Shown: piece by piece, positions 51,242 through 64,000 of the stretch | How positions within the stretch are numbered: position 1 is the first letter of the stretch | Layout of the letters: every line of letters begins with the position of its first letter | Source of the DNA: Amphibalanus amphitrite | Lineage: Eukaryota; Arthropoda; Thecostraca; Balanomorpha; Balanidae | NCBI RefSeq assembly: GCF_019059575.1 | Contig: NW_024881537.1 | Coordinates: 1,114,501-1,178,500 of the forward strand | DNA: 64,000 nucleotides | Direction: 5' to 3' | Position numbers and translations under genes: made by a program | Notes under the pieces: generated by a model | Told to the model about the DNA's origin: nothing | The model's input: only the letters and a program-made list of their open reading frames with translations | Database searches by the model: none

Positions 51242-54200
51242 CACGGGCGTAGGAACGTCATGAAAAGTGGGTGGGCCACCCTATCAAGGGGCCTCCTTTC
51301 CCAGGGGGCCTCCTATTTTCAGGGGCCTCCAAATTTTGCCTCGTCCTGCTGGCTGCTTTCAAGTATGACCTCCAAATCTACCTTCTGAGATCGGGCAAAT
51401 GTACCCAGGGGCGTAACCGGTCAAGCGAACAGTGCGGAAAGTCCGCACCATTTTTAAAACTTATTCCCCCTCCGATTTTTTTTTAGAATCTATTTGCTGC
51501 AAACGGCAAATGACCCCTGAAAACCCTTACACAAATGTCTTCCTCGTTTCCCAGGTGCCCCCATTAGCTTCATAGGCGCCCTCTTTGGCATATAAGCGCC
51601 CTATGTATAGTCATCAGAGACATCCCTATATGTCCCACAGTCGCCCCGTTGTCACATACAATGTGCGCTTATCATAGGCGTCTCCCTTTTATGGACACTT
51701 ATAGGCGCCTCTCTTTGCCATGCCGGCGCCCCTGTTTCTTATGAATGCACCCCCATGGCATTGATCAATTGATTTGCAGACCTCTATTGCATGTGGACGC
51801 CCATATATGTAGGCCTCAGAGGCGCCCCTCTTTCGCATTGAGGCGCCCCTATGGGCTTCATAGGCGCCCCTCTATTGCACGTAGGCGCCCTACTGTCTCA
51901 GAACCGCTCCCCTTTGGCATTCAGACGCCCATCTTTCGTACGGAGGAGCCGCTGTGGTTCTTAGAGACGGCATGGTGCTCCCAGACGCAGATGGGGCTCT
52001 CGGAGTCGACAGTGTGGGACCTTCAGTCGCTGATGGGTGCCCGCCAGATGTGGACCCTCGGAGACGCCGGTATGGGGCCCTCAGAGATGCCGATATGTGG
52101 CCCTTAGAGACACCGGTGTGGAACCCTCAGATACTTCAGTGTGAAGCCCTTACAATTGCTGGTGTGGAGCTATGAATGCGCTGGCTTAAATCCCTTAGAG
52201 GCCGGTGCCCGGTACGTACATGAGACATTAGAGCTCAGTGAGAGCTTGTGTGGTGCCTTCAATGGCCTTGTGGAGCCGTTAGATAGACATCAACATGGTG
52301 CTCTCAGGAGCCGGTGAGTCCTCAGAGTCACCGGTGTGGGGCCTTCAGAGCTCCGAGATACTGGTGTGGGGCCCTCGGAGGTGTCGGTGTGGGTCATTCA
52401 GATGTACCTATAGAGCCTTGAGATGCACAGGTGTGGTGGCCCACAGAGGCGCCGGTGTGGGGCCCCCAGAGCTACCGATATAGGGCCCTGAGAGACACTA
52501 GTACCTATGACTCTCAAAGGCGCCGCTGTGTGGCGCTCATAAACACTGGTGTGGAGCCATCACAGGCGGGTGAAGCCGTTAGAGGCCGGAAAGGGCCCTT
52601 AAATGCCTACAAGGAGCCTTCAGAAGCCGGCGTGGCACCCTTATGGGGATAAGCGTGCCTACTTAGGAGCCCTTGAGGTGCTCTCATGAGCTCTGTGGGG
52701 CCCTACCGAGCCGAAATATGACCACGGCCAGTCGCCGCCGCATGGGTCTTAGGACCATCATTCTCACTAGGGGCCTCATCTGCCTAGTTTGAATAGAAGG
52801 GCCTCTCAGACCATCAGTCTCATGGGCCTCCTCTAGCTAGTATAAATAGAAGGGCCTGTTAGACCATCAATCCGAGGGGCCTCCTCTGGTTAGTATAAAT
52901 AGAAGAGCCTCTCAGACCATTAATCTCAGGGGGCTTCTGTGGACAGTATAAATAAAAGGGCCTCTCAGACCATCAGTCTCGGGGGCCTCCCTAGAAAAGT
53001 GTAAATGTGGATAGAGGGCCCTCAGATTCATTAGGAGTGGACCTCTCTGACTATCAGTCTCAGGGGCCTCTTGTGGCCAGTATGAATATAAGAGCCTCTC
53101 AGACCATCGGTCTCAGGGGCCTCTTCTGACTAGTGTGGATAGAGGGCCCTCCCAGACCACCGGTTTCAGGGGCCTCCAGTGGCCAGTTATATGAACAGAA
53201 GGGCCTCACAGCCATTAGCCTCGGGGGCCTCTTCCGACTGGTGTGAATATGAGGGCCTCTCATACCATCAGTCTCAGGGGCCTCTTCTGCCTAGTGTGAA
53301 TATAAGGGCTTCCCAGGCCATCAGTCTCAGGGGACTCTTCTGACTGGTGCCGGATTGAGGGACCTCCCAGACCGAAAGTTTTGGGGGTCTCCTGTGGCCA
53401 GTATGAATATAGAAGGGCATGGTGTGTCAAAAGTGGAAATAGCCGCCCGGCCTTAGTTCGCCAGCCTTGTCAATAGATGGCAGTACCACAATATGGACAG
53501 CGGATCGTGCAATTGACGTCAAATTTTCGTTATCTGCTAAGAATTGAATGGCGAATCTTTTCATGCAAGAATCAAGTAAATCGGTCCACAACTTTTCTAG
53601 CAACAGAGATATGAAGTCAAACACCCTGCCAGAGCGGCGGCGCGGCGGCCGGCGGCGGCCGCTACGCGCCGCCTGGGAGACTGGCGGCGCTAAACGGTTC
53701 CGACTTGGCACTGCACTAAAACCTGTTAACTGCTTGGAATAGTTATTATAGCAAAATTTTCATTCAAGTGAGGAATAACTAAGGGCAGGAAGTATGTATG
53801 CTTGTGTGCGTACTGTGTAAGCCAAGAAACTGCATTAGCAGATACTCGCTAATATTAGATCCAGCCAAGTCCAAACGCATTCCAGGCGATGTGTTTCTGA
53901 TGGGTCAACAATAATTATCGTTCGAGGGCGGATACAGTTTTAACAATACAAAAAATATTTTTGCACAGCTCTATTCCTTGAAAAATTCTCTTCAACGCCT
54001 CATTCCTAGTTAAGCGAATTAGCCCACCCTGGTTGAATAAATAAGGCGATTTCGCCACAAGTTCGCGGAAAACCGACCGAAAACGGCCGCGCTCAACGTT
54101 AATTTGGGCATGCAGACTCTTAAAAACTCGCATTGGGCGGGTAGGGTTTCCCATGTATTGGCTCCAAAACACCGTATTCGGCTCCCGAATACGTCCAAGT

Positions 54201-54988
54201 GACCCGCCTCGTTCCTAGTTAAGCTCTAATTAGATCAAGTGACTCATAAGGAGCGAAAAAGCGACAAAAAGCATGAATTTCCCTATGGCGGCGGGCTGCC
54301 GGGTTGCCAGACGGCGCACCGGCTATTTCCACTTTTGACACACCATGGCCTCTCAGTCCATCAGTCTCATGGGCCTCTTCTGCCTGGTGTGATTATAAGG
54401 GCCTCTCAGGTTATCAGTCTCAGGGGCCTCCTCTGACTACAGTGTAGATGGATAGGCCTCCCAGACCATCAGTCTCAGGGGCCTCTTCTGACTATTGAGG
54501 ATAGAGGGACCTCCTCTGACTAGTAAGGGTAGGGGGCCTCGGCTAGATCGCCAGTGTCAGGGGTCTATTCTGACTAGTGTGGATGGAGGGGCCTCCCAGA
54601 CCACCAGTCTCAGACCTCTGACTAGTGTGGATAGAGGGGCCTCCCAGACCGCCAGTGTCAGGGGCCTCCCCAGACCAGTGTGGATATTGGAGCCTCCTCA
54701 GATCCACTAGGGCCTCTCAGGCCATCAGTCTCAGGGGCTTCGACTGACAAGTATGAACAGAGGGCCTCCTTGGATCCATCACGGCCATTTGGAGTCCGTG
54801 CGTGGGGATTCGTGGAACTTATTTTTACCGAGTTTGTTTATTCTGGAAGGTGACGACGTCCTCTCAAATCGAAACGAGGGGCCTCGAGTAAAAAGTGGGT
54901 GGGCCAAAACACATGGTTGGCCCCCCCCCCCACCTCGAAAAGTGGGTGGGCACTTGCCCACCTGGCCCCCCCTGTTCCTACGCCTATG
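51242..54988. mobile_element. Large hAT-like element, copy 3 (inverted)
   Basis: CACGGGCGTAGGAAC at 51242 and GTTCCTACGCCTATG ending at 54988, with the perfect 8-bp duplication CAGGAAGA (51234-51241, 54989-54996). It reads as the complement of copies 1 and 2. Without its own insertion it is about 2.82 kb, close to copy 1 without its insertions (about 2.81 kb). Confidence 0.9.
53419..54346. mobile_element. Element with ATGGTGTGTCAAAAGTGG ends inside hAT copy 3
   Basis: Perfect inverted ends ATGGTGTGTCAAAAGTGGAA (53419) and its complement (to 54346). The host repeat AGAAGGGCCTCTCAG is split with GGC on both sides, so a 3-bp duplication is likely. Superfamily not assigned. Confidence 0.8.
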
Positions 54989-54999
54989 CAGGAAGATAC

Positions 55000-56684
55000 A
55001 AATTCCTGTTGCCTCGTCACAAGTTGCCATGTTGCCATGTAGCCTACATGCTCTCTTCGCATGCGATCGACCTCGCCGCAGCGCTTTATGCCGATAGTTA
55101 GAGAGGCTGGGACCGCCGCCAATAACCACGAGAACGGCACTAACCGGTGACACCGATGTGCGTGGGCACGACGAGTGCATAACGAGCCGGGCGCCGCGCG
55201 CCGCGCCGGGCGGTCGAGGCGGCTGAGCGGACATCCTAGGAGCGTCCCTGCCGGCCAGTCGGCCAACGGACACGGTCCAAAGGGGGTTGGGGACTGGAAT
55301 ATAGGGAGCCTCCCTTGACCGGCCAGTCGGCCACTGGACACGGTCCAAAGGGGGAGAGGGAGGGGGCGGATGATGGACAGCGGACAGAGGGTAATAGAAG
55401 AGGGCGGACAGAGGGTAATATGTGATGTAATAGAAGTATACAGAGGAGGGGGGGGGGGTACTGAGACCCTTTAGATGACCTTGCTGAGAGTGAGGGCCTT
55501 TTAGGAACGGGCAGACACACAGAGAGACACACCGAGCACCGAGCCACCATCGGGCCATCTCCGTCAATGAACGGTCCGGTGTAATTAGGAATCCATGAAC
55601 CGTGAAAGCCGGCGGCGGCGCTCGTTCTTCGGCTGGCCATCGCTCACCGAGCCAGCCGCTATCCTTCATCGGCGCTGTTTTAACGGACCGGGCGGCGCGA
55701 TAGGTATGTAGCTGGTTATCGGCGCTGGGGAGGTGCCCCGAGGGCCCTGTTGCACACCGCTGGAGCCCGGGCTGGGAAGCCCAGGGGAAGAGTTGGACTG
55801 AGGGGAGTTGATGATTGAATCGCTCCCGCCCTACTCCGCAGGGGCAATTAGATGTAATGGGAGTTTAATCTCTTCACGACCCACATCGGGATGCTGATTT
55901 GTGAGCTGGTGGCTGACATTGGTTCGGTTATTAGAGACCATGACCTGCAGTCTTTTTCAAGGTGGGTACCGTCGAAATGGCACGTTTTATTCAATGTCAT
56001 GGTCACCAACAGTTAAGAGAAAAAGGCGACTATTTCATGACAGCTTTTCATGCACGGTGTAAAGATTCAATGAGGCTTGGGACTAGTTAATTCAAAAATA
56101 AAAATATAGGAATGCGTGCATTCGCTCTTACTTCAAAAGAAAGCTCCGCATAACCGTAAAAGTTCGCGGTATCGGCCGTAAGCATTGTGGGACCCCAGCT
56201 GCCGGGTCCTCGGCGCTAGTTTAGGCCCCAGTCCATCATCTAGAGTTCCGTTTCGACAGTTCGGTGCGCCCGACGACTGACCGCGGTCCGGTGGAGGTTC
56301 CGCTTCCTCTGACAGCTTCCAGATGTCACAAATAACGAGACAGCATACCAGGTGAGACGTCATATGTGTGATGTGACGTCATCAATCACCTGGCCACTGA
56401 AACTGATGTGAAGTGTTTGGGTTTGACGTGGAGGATGTGAGGTAAATAAATGAGGCAGCTGAGCTGACCACCAAATGGGGCGCGGTGGTGACTGAGCCCT
56501 GTTGGGACTAGGGTGTCCCGTTGGGACAGACCATTAGCCCGATCAAGAGTGACACCAATCAGGCGGAAAAGCATAATATCATGTTTAAGACTTATCTACC
56601 ATTATACAGAAAGGAACAATATTGAGCGACCTCAACACAGCCAAACAAAATTATAAATAGCATGGGGACATTGCAACGACGCAC
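55000..56684. other. Non-coding stretch with a short tandem duplication
   Basis: GGCCAGTCGGCCAACGGACA (55253) recurs at 55321 with small changes (period 68). No gene was recognised; open frames here look incidental. Confidence 0.5.
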
Positions 56685-57330
56685 GCAAAAGTGATGCCAG
56701 AGCTACGGAGAATGGAAACTGCAAAAATGCACACAACAGAAGCATCAGACCCACTATACGCAAGCGCAATAGGAGCTGCGATGCTAAAAACATTTGAAGC
56801 ATTTACATAAGTCATCAAGAGTTCACCTGGACAAACAACACGAAAGTAACACCGTTGACCAAAAACATGGTGACTCCGGTTTAACATAAACGTAAACGTA
56901 AACGAACGTAGAACATAAACGTAGCACTGACGTCATGGTGACTTAGTACAACTTAGTCACAAAAGAAGCAGCATAAAAGAAACAACAGAGCCAGGGAGAC
57001 TGCAACTTTGCACATAAATGTAGCCCCGGATTTCCGAGACTGCAACTTTACACACAAAACTACCACCAAAGCTATGGAGACTGCATTGTCGCACAAGAGA
57101 GTAGCACTAAATCCCGGGAGACTGCAACTTTGAACGCAAAAGTAGCACCCGAGCCGTGGAGACTGTAACTTTGCTCACTAGTGTTATTCCAGAGCCCTGA
57201 TGGCTGCAACTTGACACACAAAACTAGCACCAAAGCCGTGGAGACTGCAGCTTCGCACAAAGGAATAACAACAGAGCCATGGAGACTGCGTTCTTACACA
57301 CAAATGTAACACCAAAGCCAAGGGACTCGT
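56685..57330. repeat. Degenerate tandem repeat, about 60 bp unit
   Basis: Recurrent GGAGACTGCAACTTTGCACA, then CAAAAGTAGCACCAAAGCC (for example 57115-57160, 57238-57260). Older copies lie left of 56950. Confidence 0.8.
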
Positions 57331-58990
57331 AGCACACTATCAAAGCACTCCCGTCCTAGCCATCATCAGGACAAGCTCATCTGCATATTCCCCCTCACTA
57401 TCCTCTCCGGGCTGGTGGTCACCCCACCATACAACTGTGGATGAGGTCGGGCTCTCGCCAGAACCCGTTAAAGTCCCCGCTCCAGGGTGACGTGACCGCT
57501 TGAGAGGCGGGAGAACTGTCCCATCGGGTAATCCGGTCCAACCGGCTCGCTGTCGGTGCAGGTCCGCACAGCCCAAGGTCTACGCCTATGCTTCGATCCC
57601 ATAGCTCTACAAAGGCCTTTTTAGGCCGAAAAAGCTCCCCCCCCCCAAAGAAAAGCATAACACGTTAAAAACAATTGCACCTTTTTACAATGTCAGACAT
57701 AAAGGACGCCTGTGTAATCGCGCAAATAGCAAAATTATAAAAATATAAATAGGTACCTTACTACACGCTCAAAGCCCACCATTGAAAATCCGAAAAACAT
57801 AACAACTCTTCCTTTTATCAGCTATACTGGGCGATACACAGAGAGATAACGTAAAATATCGAGATCAGTCATTCGGAGCATGGTGTAGACTTTACGACGG
57901 ATTGGAAATGAAAGGAAGCGAACACAGCAGCTTATAAAGGCTAAACGTCATGCGGGTGACCAAGCAAAACTCACGTTCTTATGAGTACAATCGCGTCCTG
58001 TGATCGGTGAAAATCGACAGAGAGTCGTAAAGCCACGGCCCTCTCATGAATAGCTTTACAAGTACGGTCCTTTGTTATAAAACTGCCCTCTCGGCTGTCT
58101 GTTTAAAAGTTTCTACAGCCCAAACCACCCAGTCATAAACATCCAATGACCGCTACCTAAAGAAACAACAAGCCATCGGCCTTTTTCTTACATGACTTTA
58201 ATGCTAGCAAAACGTATGCTTAGTGGGTTTGATCACGTAGGACAGGTATTATACGAGGAATTACATAGAAGACTTTAAGTGTTTGCATGAACATCGGCAT
58301 ATGAATACGAGCACGTTACTTTGAATCACTGTGTTGTTTGTTAATTGAATCTTTAGGGTGTCGCGAGCCGTTGAACTGGAAAAGTACGTTTACCTATTGG
58401 TACAAATGTTGTGTAACTGTATAATAGAAAAAAATCATTTTCTCGTAAAATCCTTAGAAACAAAACTCCAGCCGTTTTGAAATACACCTAAAAATCGCAT
58501 CACTTTTTCATACTAACGATTTTGTATTATCACAATAAGGTGATTTCCTTGCATTCATAATAATGTCTCTCAAAATGATCCTTACAACAATTCAGAAAAA
58601 CGCTTTTCTAATCGTGTTCGGTCCATGACACTCCAATTTCCAGGATGTTTCCAGGTCTTGTATGGCCGCCATCCAGAAGAGACGTTAAGCTGAGCGGAAC
58701 CAGGATTCAGGAACTTTCCTTTTCTATTTGAGACGATAATGCATGTTACGACGCTTTGACCCCTCCCACAGCCTATAGATTCACTGTAGAAAGCCGAGAT
58801 TTACTAGAGAGATGGACAGGAATGAAAGTGGTCAAGGAGATTTGTGGCGGGATGATAACCTCGGTTAAACACCTGTTACGATTACTTCCTACCAGCAAAT
58901 TTACTCCTACTTCAGTCAAAGCTGACAACCTTTCACAAACCATGCTAGGGTATAGGTATTAGGCATTACTTTTGAATTCGGAGCGGACAA
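57331..58990. other. Non-coding stretch, no element recognised
   Basis: AT-rich in the right half. Nothing supported beyond short open frames. Confidence 0.5.
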
Positions 58991-60560
58991 TCCAAACAGG
59001 AAACAAAGGTGCATGTCAGGCACGACCAAAACACAGCTGTGTAGAGGGAGTCAGGACGGGTCGGGCTTGCACAGAAAGGACCGAGAAGTGGCCCCGGCCG
59101 CAGACACGTGGATAGACTTGGCGAACGGTTCGGGACGGACTGCGGCCGGCGGTCGCTGCGTTCCGCCTCAGTGCCTCCACTGCGGCCACTCCGGAGGCAG
59201 CGGCGGCGGCGGCGGAGGTTCTCTCCGGATTCGGTCGGTCCCAGAGGCTCGGTCCGGTCCGGTGCTCACTGACAGCGGACAACGGGACCCGCCACGCGCG
59301 CTGTATGCGTCGCTACCGCCCCACGCGCGCCGCTATCCGCCGCTGGGTGAGTGAAGTGATCGGGTCGCTGCGCAGCGGGAAGACTTTTCGACACGAGCGG
59401 CTTGGGAATGATGCGTACGCACATGCATACATAGTGGTTGAACCAACGACCTACAATCTACACATCAGTAAGCCATTGTAAAAAGGTTATTATACACATT
59501 GCTATGGCATTGTACCAAATAAAGATGAATGAATTTTGTAGGCAATCAATCTTTTCAATTATTTTCATAAAAAGAAGCTGTTGAAATGACAGGATCTCAA
59601 AAGAGTGTTAAAACCGATAGCTAAGAATATTTAAATAGAAAACGATGGTCTAGAACACTAAAAGAAAGTCTACCAATTACTCCAATGTTCTTCCGACTGT
59701 GGTACCCGAGAATGTGATCGGCAGCCCGATAAAATAGGATCAGATGCACTCGTGTCATGTAAACGAGGGAAACGAGATGAAAGGGGACGGGAGGGGGTAC
59801 GGTCCGGTCCTCACCCCGCTCGGCGAAAACAAGTCCGTTTCGGGGAGCGGTGAGATGAAGAAGGGTCGCACCTGGAATGCGGACGTGGAAGGGGTGACGT
59901 GGCGCGGGTCGGCGATTAGGGCCGTATTTGTCGGGCGGACGCAGCGCGGCGCTGTTCTGTCTACCACGGGGAGACTGTCCAGGCCACTGACACCGTCAGA
60001 TAAAAACACACCGCCGTGCCCAGTGACCGCAGGGTCTCTGCCGCAGCGTGCCCTCTGACCGCAGAGACTAGCCGGAGGTGGAGCCGCGGCCGGAGACCCA
60101 GCCTCACGACACGAGAAATATCAATGACCTCCCAGCCAGCCGGGCCTGCCGATCGACCCGTCCGATAACGGACTGGCGGCCTCAGCGGGCCGCAATTAGC
60201 CGGCATTCGCTGTCGGAGGCCACGTCCCAAGCGCCACACATCTGGCGCGCCTGTGGAGGGGACCGGTACGCGGCACGCAGAGACCGCAGGCCGCAGATGT
60301 GACGGTAGCGGCGAGGAGCGGCGAGGAGCGGCGCCCCGGCGGCGCGGGTAGCGGTGTACGACAGGGAGCGGCTGGCAGCTGCCGCAGACAGCGGCCCGCC
60401 GCGCCCGTCCTGTCCCCGGCTGTCGGTGGGTGTAATTATTAACAGCACACTGGTCCCACGGGACTCAGCTCGGCGTCAGGTGGCGAGGAGCTGGACGCTG
60501 CACCGGTGAGGTCGGCACCGTGGAACTCGAGCTGAATCGAGAAGGATCCCGACGAGGTGT
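58991..60560. other. GC-rich, CpG-rich stretch; possible promoter or first exon
   Basis: Two GC-rich blocks (59080-59400 and 59790-60530). A plus-strand frame, 59013-59345, ends just before CTGG|GTGAGT, a fair donor. The protein resembles nothing recognised, so a coding exon is only a possibility. Confidence 0.3.
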
Positions 60561-60977
60561 TATAGTAGAAGTAGAGCCCAGGTATGGTTGCAGTGTAAAA
60601 GTATCCAGCTCACTTTGTTATTTTTGCAGTGCCTGCATTTGGGCCATCTGTAGGTAGCGATTATGGATCATGGTTCATAACTCGGTCATATACATTAGGC
60701 CCCGTCATATTTTATAAAGTTTTTGGAAGACCAGCCCCCCTGGTGTTTTCCCATTGCCTGTTGGCCCAATAAGAAGTGTGCAAAATTTCAGCTTCCTAGC
60801 TCAACGTTTGCGTCTGCCTCAACGGCCTCGAAGTTTGCCTCATAGGCCATAATGGAGACTGCAATGCCGGTGTTAGCTGCATTCTCCCGGCAGCGGCGTT
60901 CCTTGGCACAATATCGCCACGGATCAACTGCTGCCCCAGCAAGAGATAAACAAAACTAATCTTTGCCTTCACCCCCC

Positions 60978-61002
60978 CCCCCCCACACACACACACACAC
61001 AC
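60978..61002. repeat. (CA)n tract
   Basis: Short dinucleotide run flanked by C runs; the right arm has a GT/G counterpart at 63005-63030. Confidence 0.8.
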
Positions 61003-61144
61003 CTCCCCCTCCTTACCCCCCCCCCCCCGCCCCGATTTTTTGTGCATCGTTTGATTTTCACGCATTGTTCACGATCACTTTCTATTTTTTTCTGAATGCC
61101 TAAATGCTGATTGAGACAAATATCACGTCGGTTTAAGATAGTAC

Positions 61145-61292
61145 CAGTAGCGGCGGAACACCTTCAATTAAAGGGGGCACTGCCGACTTTTGGTCCCATT
61201 CTTTCTATGCAACGCCGATAGAGCTAATGTTAAAATGCCAAAATCAAAGGGGGGCACGATGCCCCGGTGCCCTCCCCGTTCCGCCGCCTATG
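61145..61292. mobile_element. hAT-like MITE inserted in the left foldback arm
   Basis: CAGTAGCGGCGGAACACC...GTTCCGCCGCCTATG, 148 bp. Flanks GATAGTAC and GATATTAC agree at 7 of 8 bases. The right arm lacks it. Confidence 0.85.
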
Positions 61293-63311
61293 GATATTAC
61301 CTATCTTAAACATGCATGTACCTATCTTAAACATGCATGTGCATATATTAATATCGACTCAATACTGCGGCGACGGCAAACTGATAACTAGGAACGACAG
61401 CAGCAGCCAGAGACCAAGACGGCGGGCACGGCACTGGTGACGGTGACGGGCACCGGTGTCACTTACTATGGTCCAGCCTGCGTGTCCGGTGTCGTGGCCT
61501 ACCTACAGCACGAAGGTTTTCTTGCGCGGCTTTTTGAAAAACTCCTGCAGTGCGGTCTGGGAGTGAACTCCGCAGTTTTCAAAATTCAAGTCATTTCTTT
61601 CCATGCATGGCTACATTATATGAGGGCGCCTTCAGGGCCCAAAGGGGCGCCCCAAATTTAAAGGTACAGGACAATGGACTTGAATTGAATGCCCGCGTAT
61701 GCTGGATACGGCTCTGCTCTGGAGGCTGAGGGGCGCCAGGTTTTTTCTTCAATTGGGCGCCCAATCGCCTGTGATCTTCAAAGGGGCGCCTGTTACGCTT
61801 TGCAGATGCGTCCGTGGTATTGGCTAGTGTGCCGAGCGCCCTGATAACGCTATATGTAGGGCGCGCTTTAGCACTATCAATACCCACGACCCGTGCACCT
61901 GCGCCCCACACAAATCTCTGACGCAAGCAACATGGTAGTGGATTGCATACCTACTTAACATAAATCCCTGAGGTGCCCTTTCAGATCCCGACATCGTCCC
62001 CGTCAGTATTATGTGCGCACCATTCAGAGTATATGATGTGCCCCTTCCGAAAAAAACGTTGCCCCCTCTTGATCACTTGTACGCCATTTAACACCACCGA
62101 CGTGTCTCTAAAACGTATCAGGCGACCCATTGAAGATCACGGGTGAGTGGGAATCATTGATTCATTATCGCTGGCGTCCATCTCAGAGCATCCGGCGCAC
62201 CATTAAATATCACTGACGCCGCTCCAGAACATCCGGCGCCCCCATTTAATATTACTGTCACCCCTCAAGAACATCCGGCGCCCCTCTGAACGATGACGCC
62301 CATTCCGGGGGGCAGGGCACTTGGCACACTTGTCAACGCCACGGACGAATCTGGAAAGCAAACAGGCGCCCCATTGAAGATCACAGGTGATTGGGCGCCC
62401 AATTGAAGAAAAAAACCTGGCGCCCCTCAGCCTCCAGAGCAGAGCCGTATCCAGCATACGCGGGCATTCAATTCAAGTCCATTGTCCTGTACCTTTAAAT
62501 TTGGGGCGCCCCTTTGGGCCTTGAAGGTGCCCTCAATATAATGTAGCTGCATGGAAAGAAATGACTTGAATTTTGAAAACTGCGGAGTTCACTCCCAGAC
62601 CGCACTGCAGAGTTTTCCAAAAAGCCGCGCAAGAAAACCTTCGTGCTGTAGGTAGGCCACGACACCGGACACGCAGGCTGGACCATAGTAAGTGACACCG
62701 GTGCCCGTCACCGTCACCAGTGCCGTGCCCGCCGTCTTGGTCTCTGGCTGCTGCTGTCGTTCGTAGTTATCAGTTCGCCGTCGCCGCAGTATTGAGTCGA
62801 TATTAATATATGCACATGCATGTTTAAGATAGGTAAATGCATGTTTAAGATAGGTACTAACTACTATCTTAAACCTACGTGATATTTGTCTCAATCAGCA
62901 TTGAGGCATTCAGAAAAAAAAAAACAGAAAGTGATCGTGAACAATGCGTGAAAATCAAACGATGCTAAAAAATTGGGGCGGGGGGGGGGGGGTAAGGAGG
63001 GGAGGGGTGTGTGTGTGGGGGGGGGGGGTGAAGGCAAAGATTAGTTTTGTTCATCTCTTGCTGGGGCAGCAGTTGATCCGTGGCGATATTGTGCCAAGGA
63101 ACGCCGCTGCCGGGAGAATGCAGCTAACACCGGTATTGCAGTCTCCATTATGCCCTATGAGGCAAACCTCGAGGCCGTTGAGGCAGACGCAAACGTTGAG
63201 CTAAGAAGCTGAAATTTTGCACACTTCTTATTGGGCCAACAGGCAATGGGAAAACACCAGGGTAGCTGGTCTTCCAAAAACTTTATAAAATATGACGGGG
63301 CCTAATATACA

Positions 63312-64000
63312 TAATAAACGCCTACGAGTTTCGCAGTGTTTTGGGTTTGGTATCCATTTGATTATGTCATCGCTTCTAATCGACTAAATATGAACATTGG
63401 AGAACTGCCATCATTACTTATATAAATATTCAACTATGGTTTCTCTATAGACCGATTCATATCTAGAAATATGATGCCTGTATGAGCCAGCAGAGCACGA
63501 TTCGATCGAGTTTCTTCGAAGACAGATCCAGACGAGAACAACCAATTAAGACGTTACATCCACCTTTGGATTTCCCGTCCGGCGGCGACAGCCAACCCGT
63601 CTTATCTAAGATCGACATCCATCAGAGTAATAGGCAGACGTGTTCATCAGTCTTCATTCATCAAAAAACGCTAGTGGTCGATTTCTCACGGCAACAGTAG
63701 GTATCTTCTCCGAAAATTCCGAGACGTCCGAGAAAAATCCGAGAGTTGTGCTGCTGCATAACCATAGCGGGGTGTGGTAATCTTTCCAGAATATTAGTCA
63801 CTACCCGCATTCCCATGAAACATCAATTGTTAAAAGCAATAAAAGCCCTATTTAGGATGCTTTCCAAATTCCAATAGATTTTTAGAAGCATGAAGAGCCT
63901 CCTCACATTAGATTCTAGCATTCTAGCATGGATATCTCATGTTGTGGTGTTATGTGTCGATCCCGCTTTTCGACGCTGCTGTCATGATTCAGGAATCTGT
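63312..64000. other. Non-coding right edge
   Basis: No gene, element end or RNA gene was recognised. Confidence 0.5.

Larger units (their letters stand above)
60695..63305. mobile_element. Foldback element with arms of about 1 kb
   Basis: TTAGGCCCCGTCATATTTTA at 60695 returns inverted, ending GGGGCCTAA at 63305. Arms roughly 60695-61790 and 62380-63305 stay close (for example CAATACTGCGGCGACGGC near 61361 against GCCGTCGCCGCAGTATTG near 62776). TATACA flanks both sides (60689-60694, 63306-63311), a 6-bp duplication. The loop is GGGGCGCC-rich. No coding frame was recognised. Confidence 0.82.

Noticed and set aside
54779..55669. 296-residue minus-strand open frame
   Set aside because: It runs across the border of a hAT element into unrelated flanking DNA, so it cannot be one conserved gene.
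57340..57658. Two overlapping minus-strand frames near 57.5 kb
   Set aside because: No recognisable domain and no splice or terminal-repeat context.
59013..59354. Gly/Arg-rich frame ending at a good splice donor as a first coding exon
   Set aside because: No family resemblance and no downstream exon in the window; kept only as a GC-rich region of uncertain role.

Overview
The window is nuclear DNA of an animal, most likely an arthropod and probably a crustacean (a barnacle-like genome would fit, but that is inference). It has spliced genes with GT/AG introns, an animal SWI/SNF subunit gene, an ABT1/ESF2 gene and a furrowed-like cell-surface gene with the fucolectin + C-type lectin + sushi layout. 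The rest is dense nested transposons and minisatellites. There are no bacterial operons, no CRISPR array and no recognisable tRNA or rRNA gene.

Left third (1-23804, minus strand): a BRD7/BRD9 bromodomain gene. Eleven coding exons could be joined with every intron phase consistent (2394 nt, 798 codons from the ATG at 23804). The last coding exon lies beyond the left edge. The 15.5-kb intron between 21052 and 5574 is filled with transposons. Centre: the ABT1/ESF2 gene (plus strand, 24737-26800, three exons, 269 aa) starts head-to-head with the bromodomain gene across about 0.93 kb. It ends tail-to-tail with a furrowed-like gene (minus strand, 37898-28228, twelve coding exons, 1246 aa, all phases consistent).

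The right part (38-64 kb) is almost entirely repeats. It holds three large related hAT-like elements (38650-42432, 43439-49371, 51242-54988) with other elements nested inside them, a GC-rich stretch (59-60.5 kb), and a 2.6-kb foldback element (60695-63305).

Two patterns stand out. (1) Several intronic tandem repeats are copies of the end of the neighbouring exon together with its splice donor: after the exons ending at 208, 2469 and 5120 in the bromodomain gene and 32747 in the furrowed-like gene. A mirror case duplicates an acceptor and exon start near 36265. (2) A set of TTAA-flanked, non-coding elements (7459-9646, 10028-15376, 19079-20262, 45462-46649, 50091-51135) all carry a G-run/C-run hairpin next to each end. 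The hairpin loops differ between families but stay self-complementary. They also share an interior packed with AGGTCA/TGACCT, the nuclear-receptor half-site. Target-site duplications readable in the sequence establish the order of many nested insertions.

All gene models come from reading splice sites and protein-family resemblance by eye. No transcript or database search was available.
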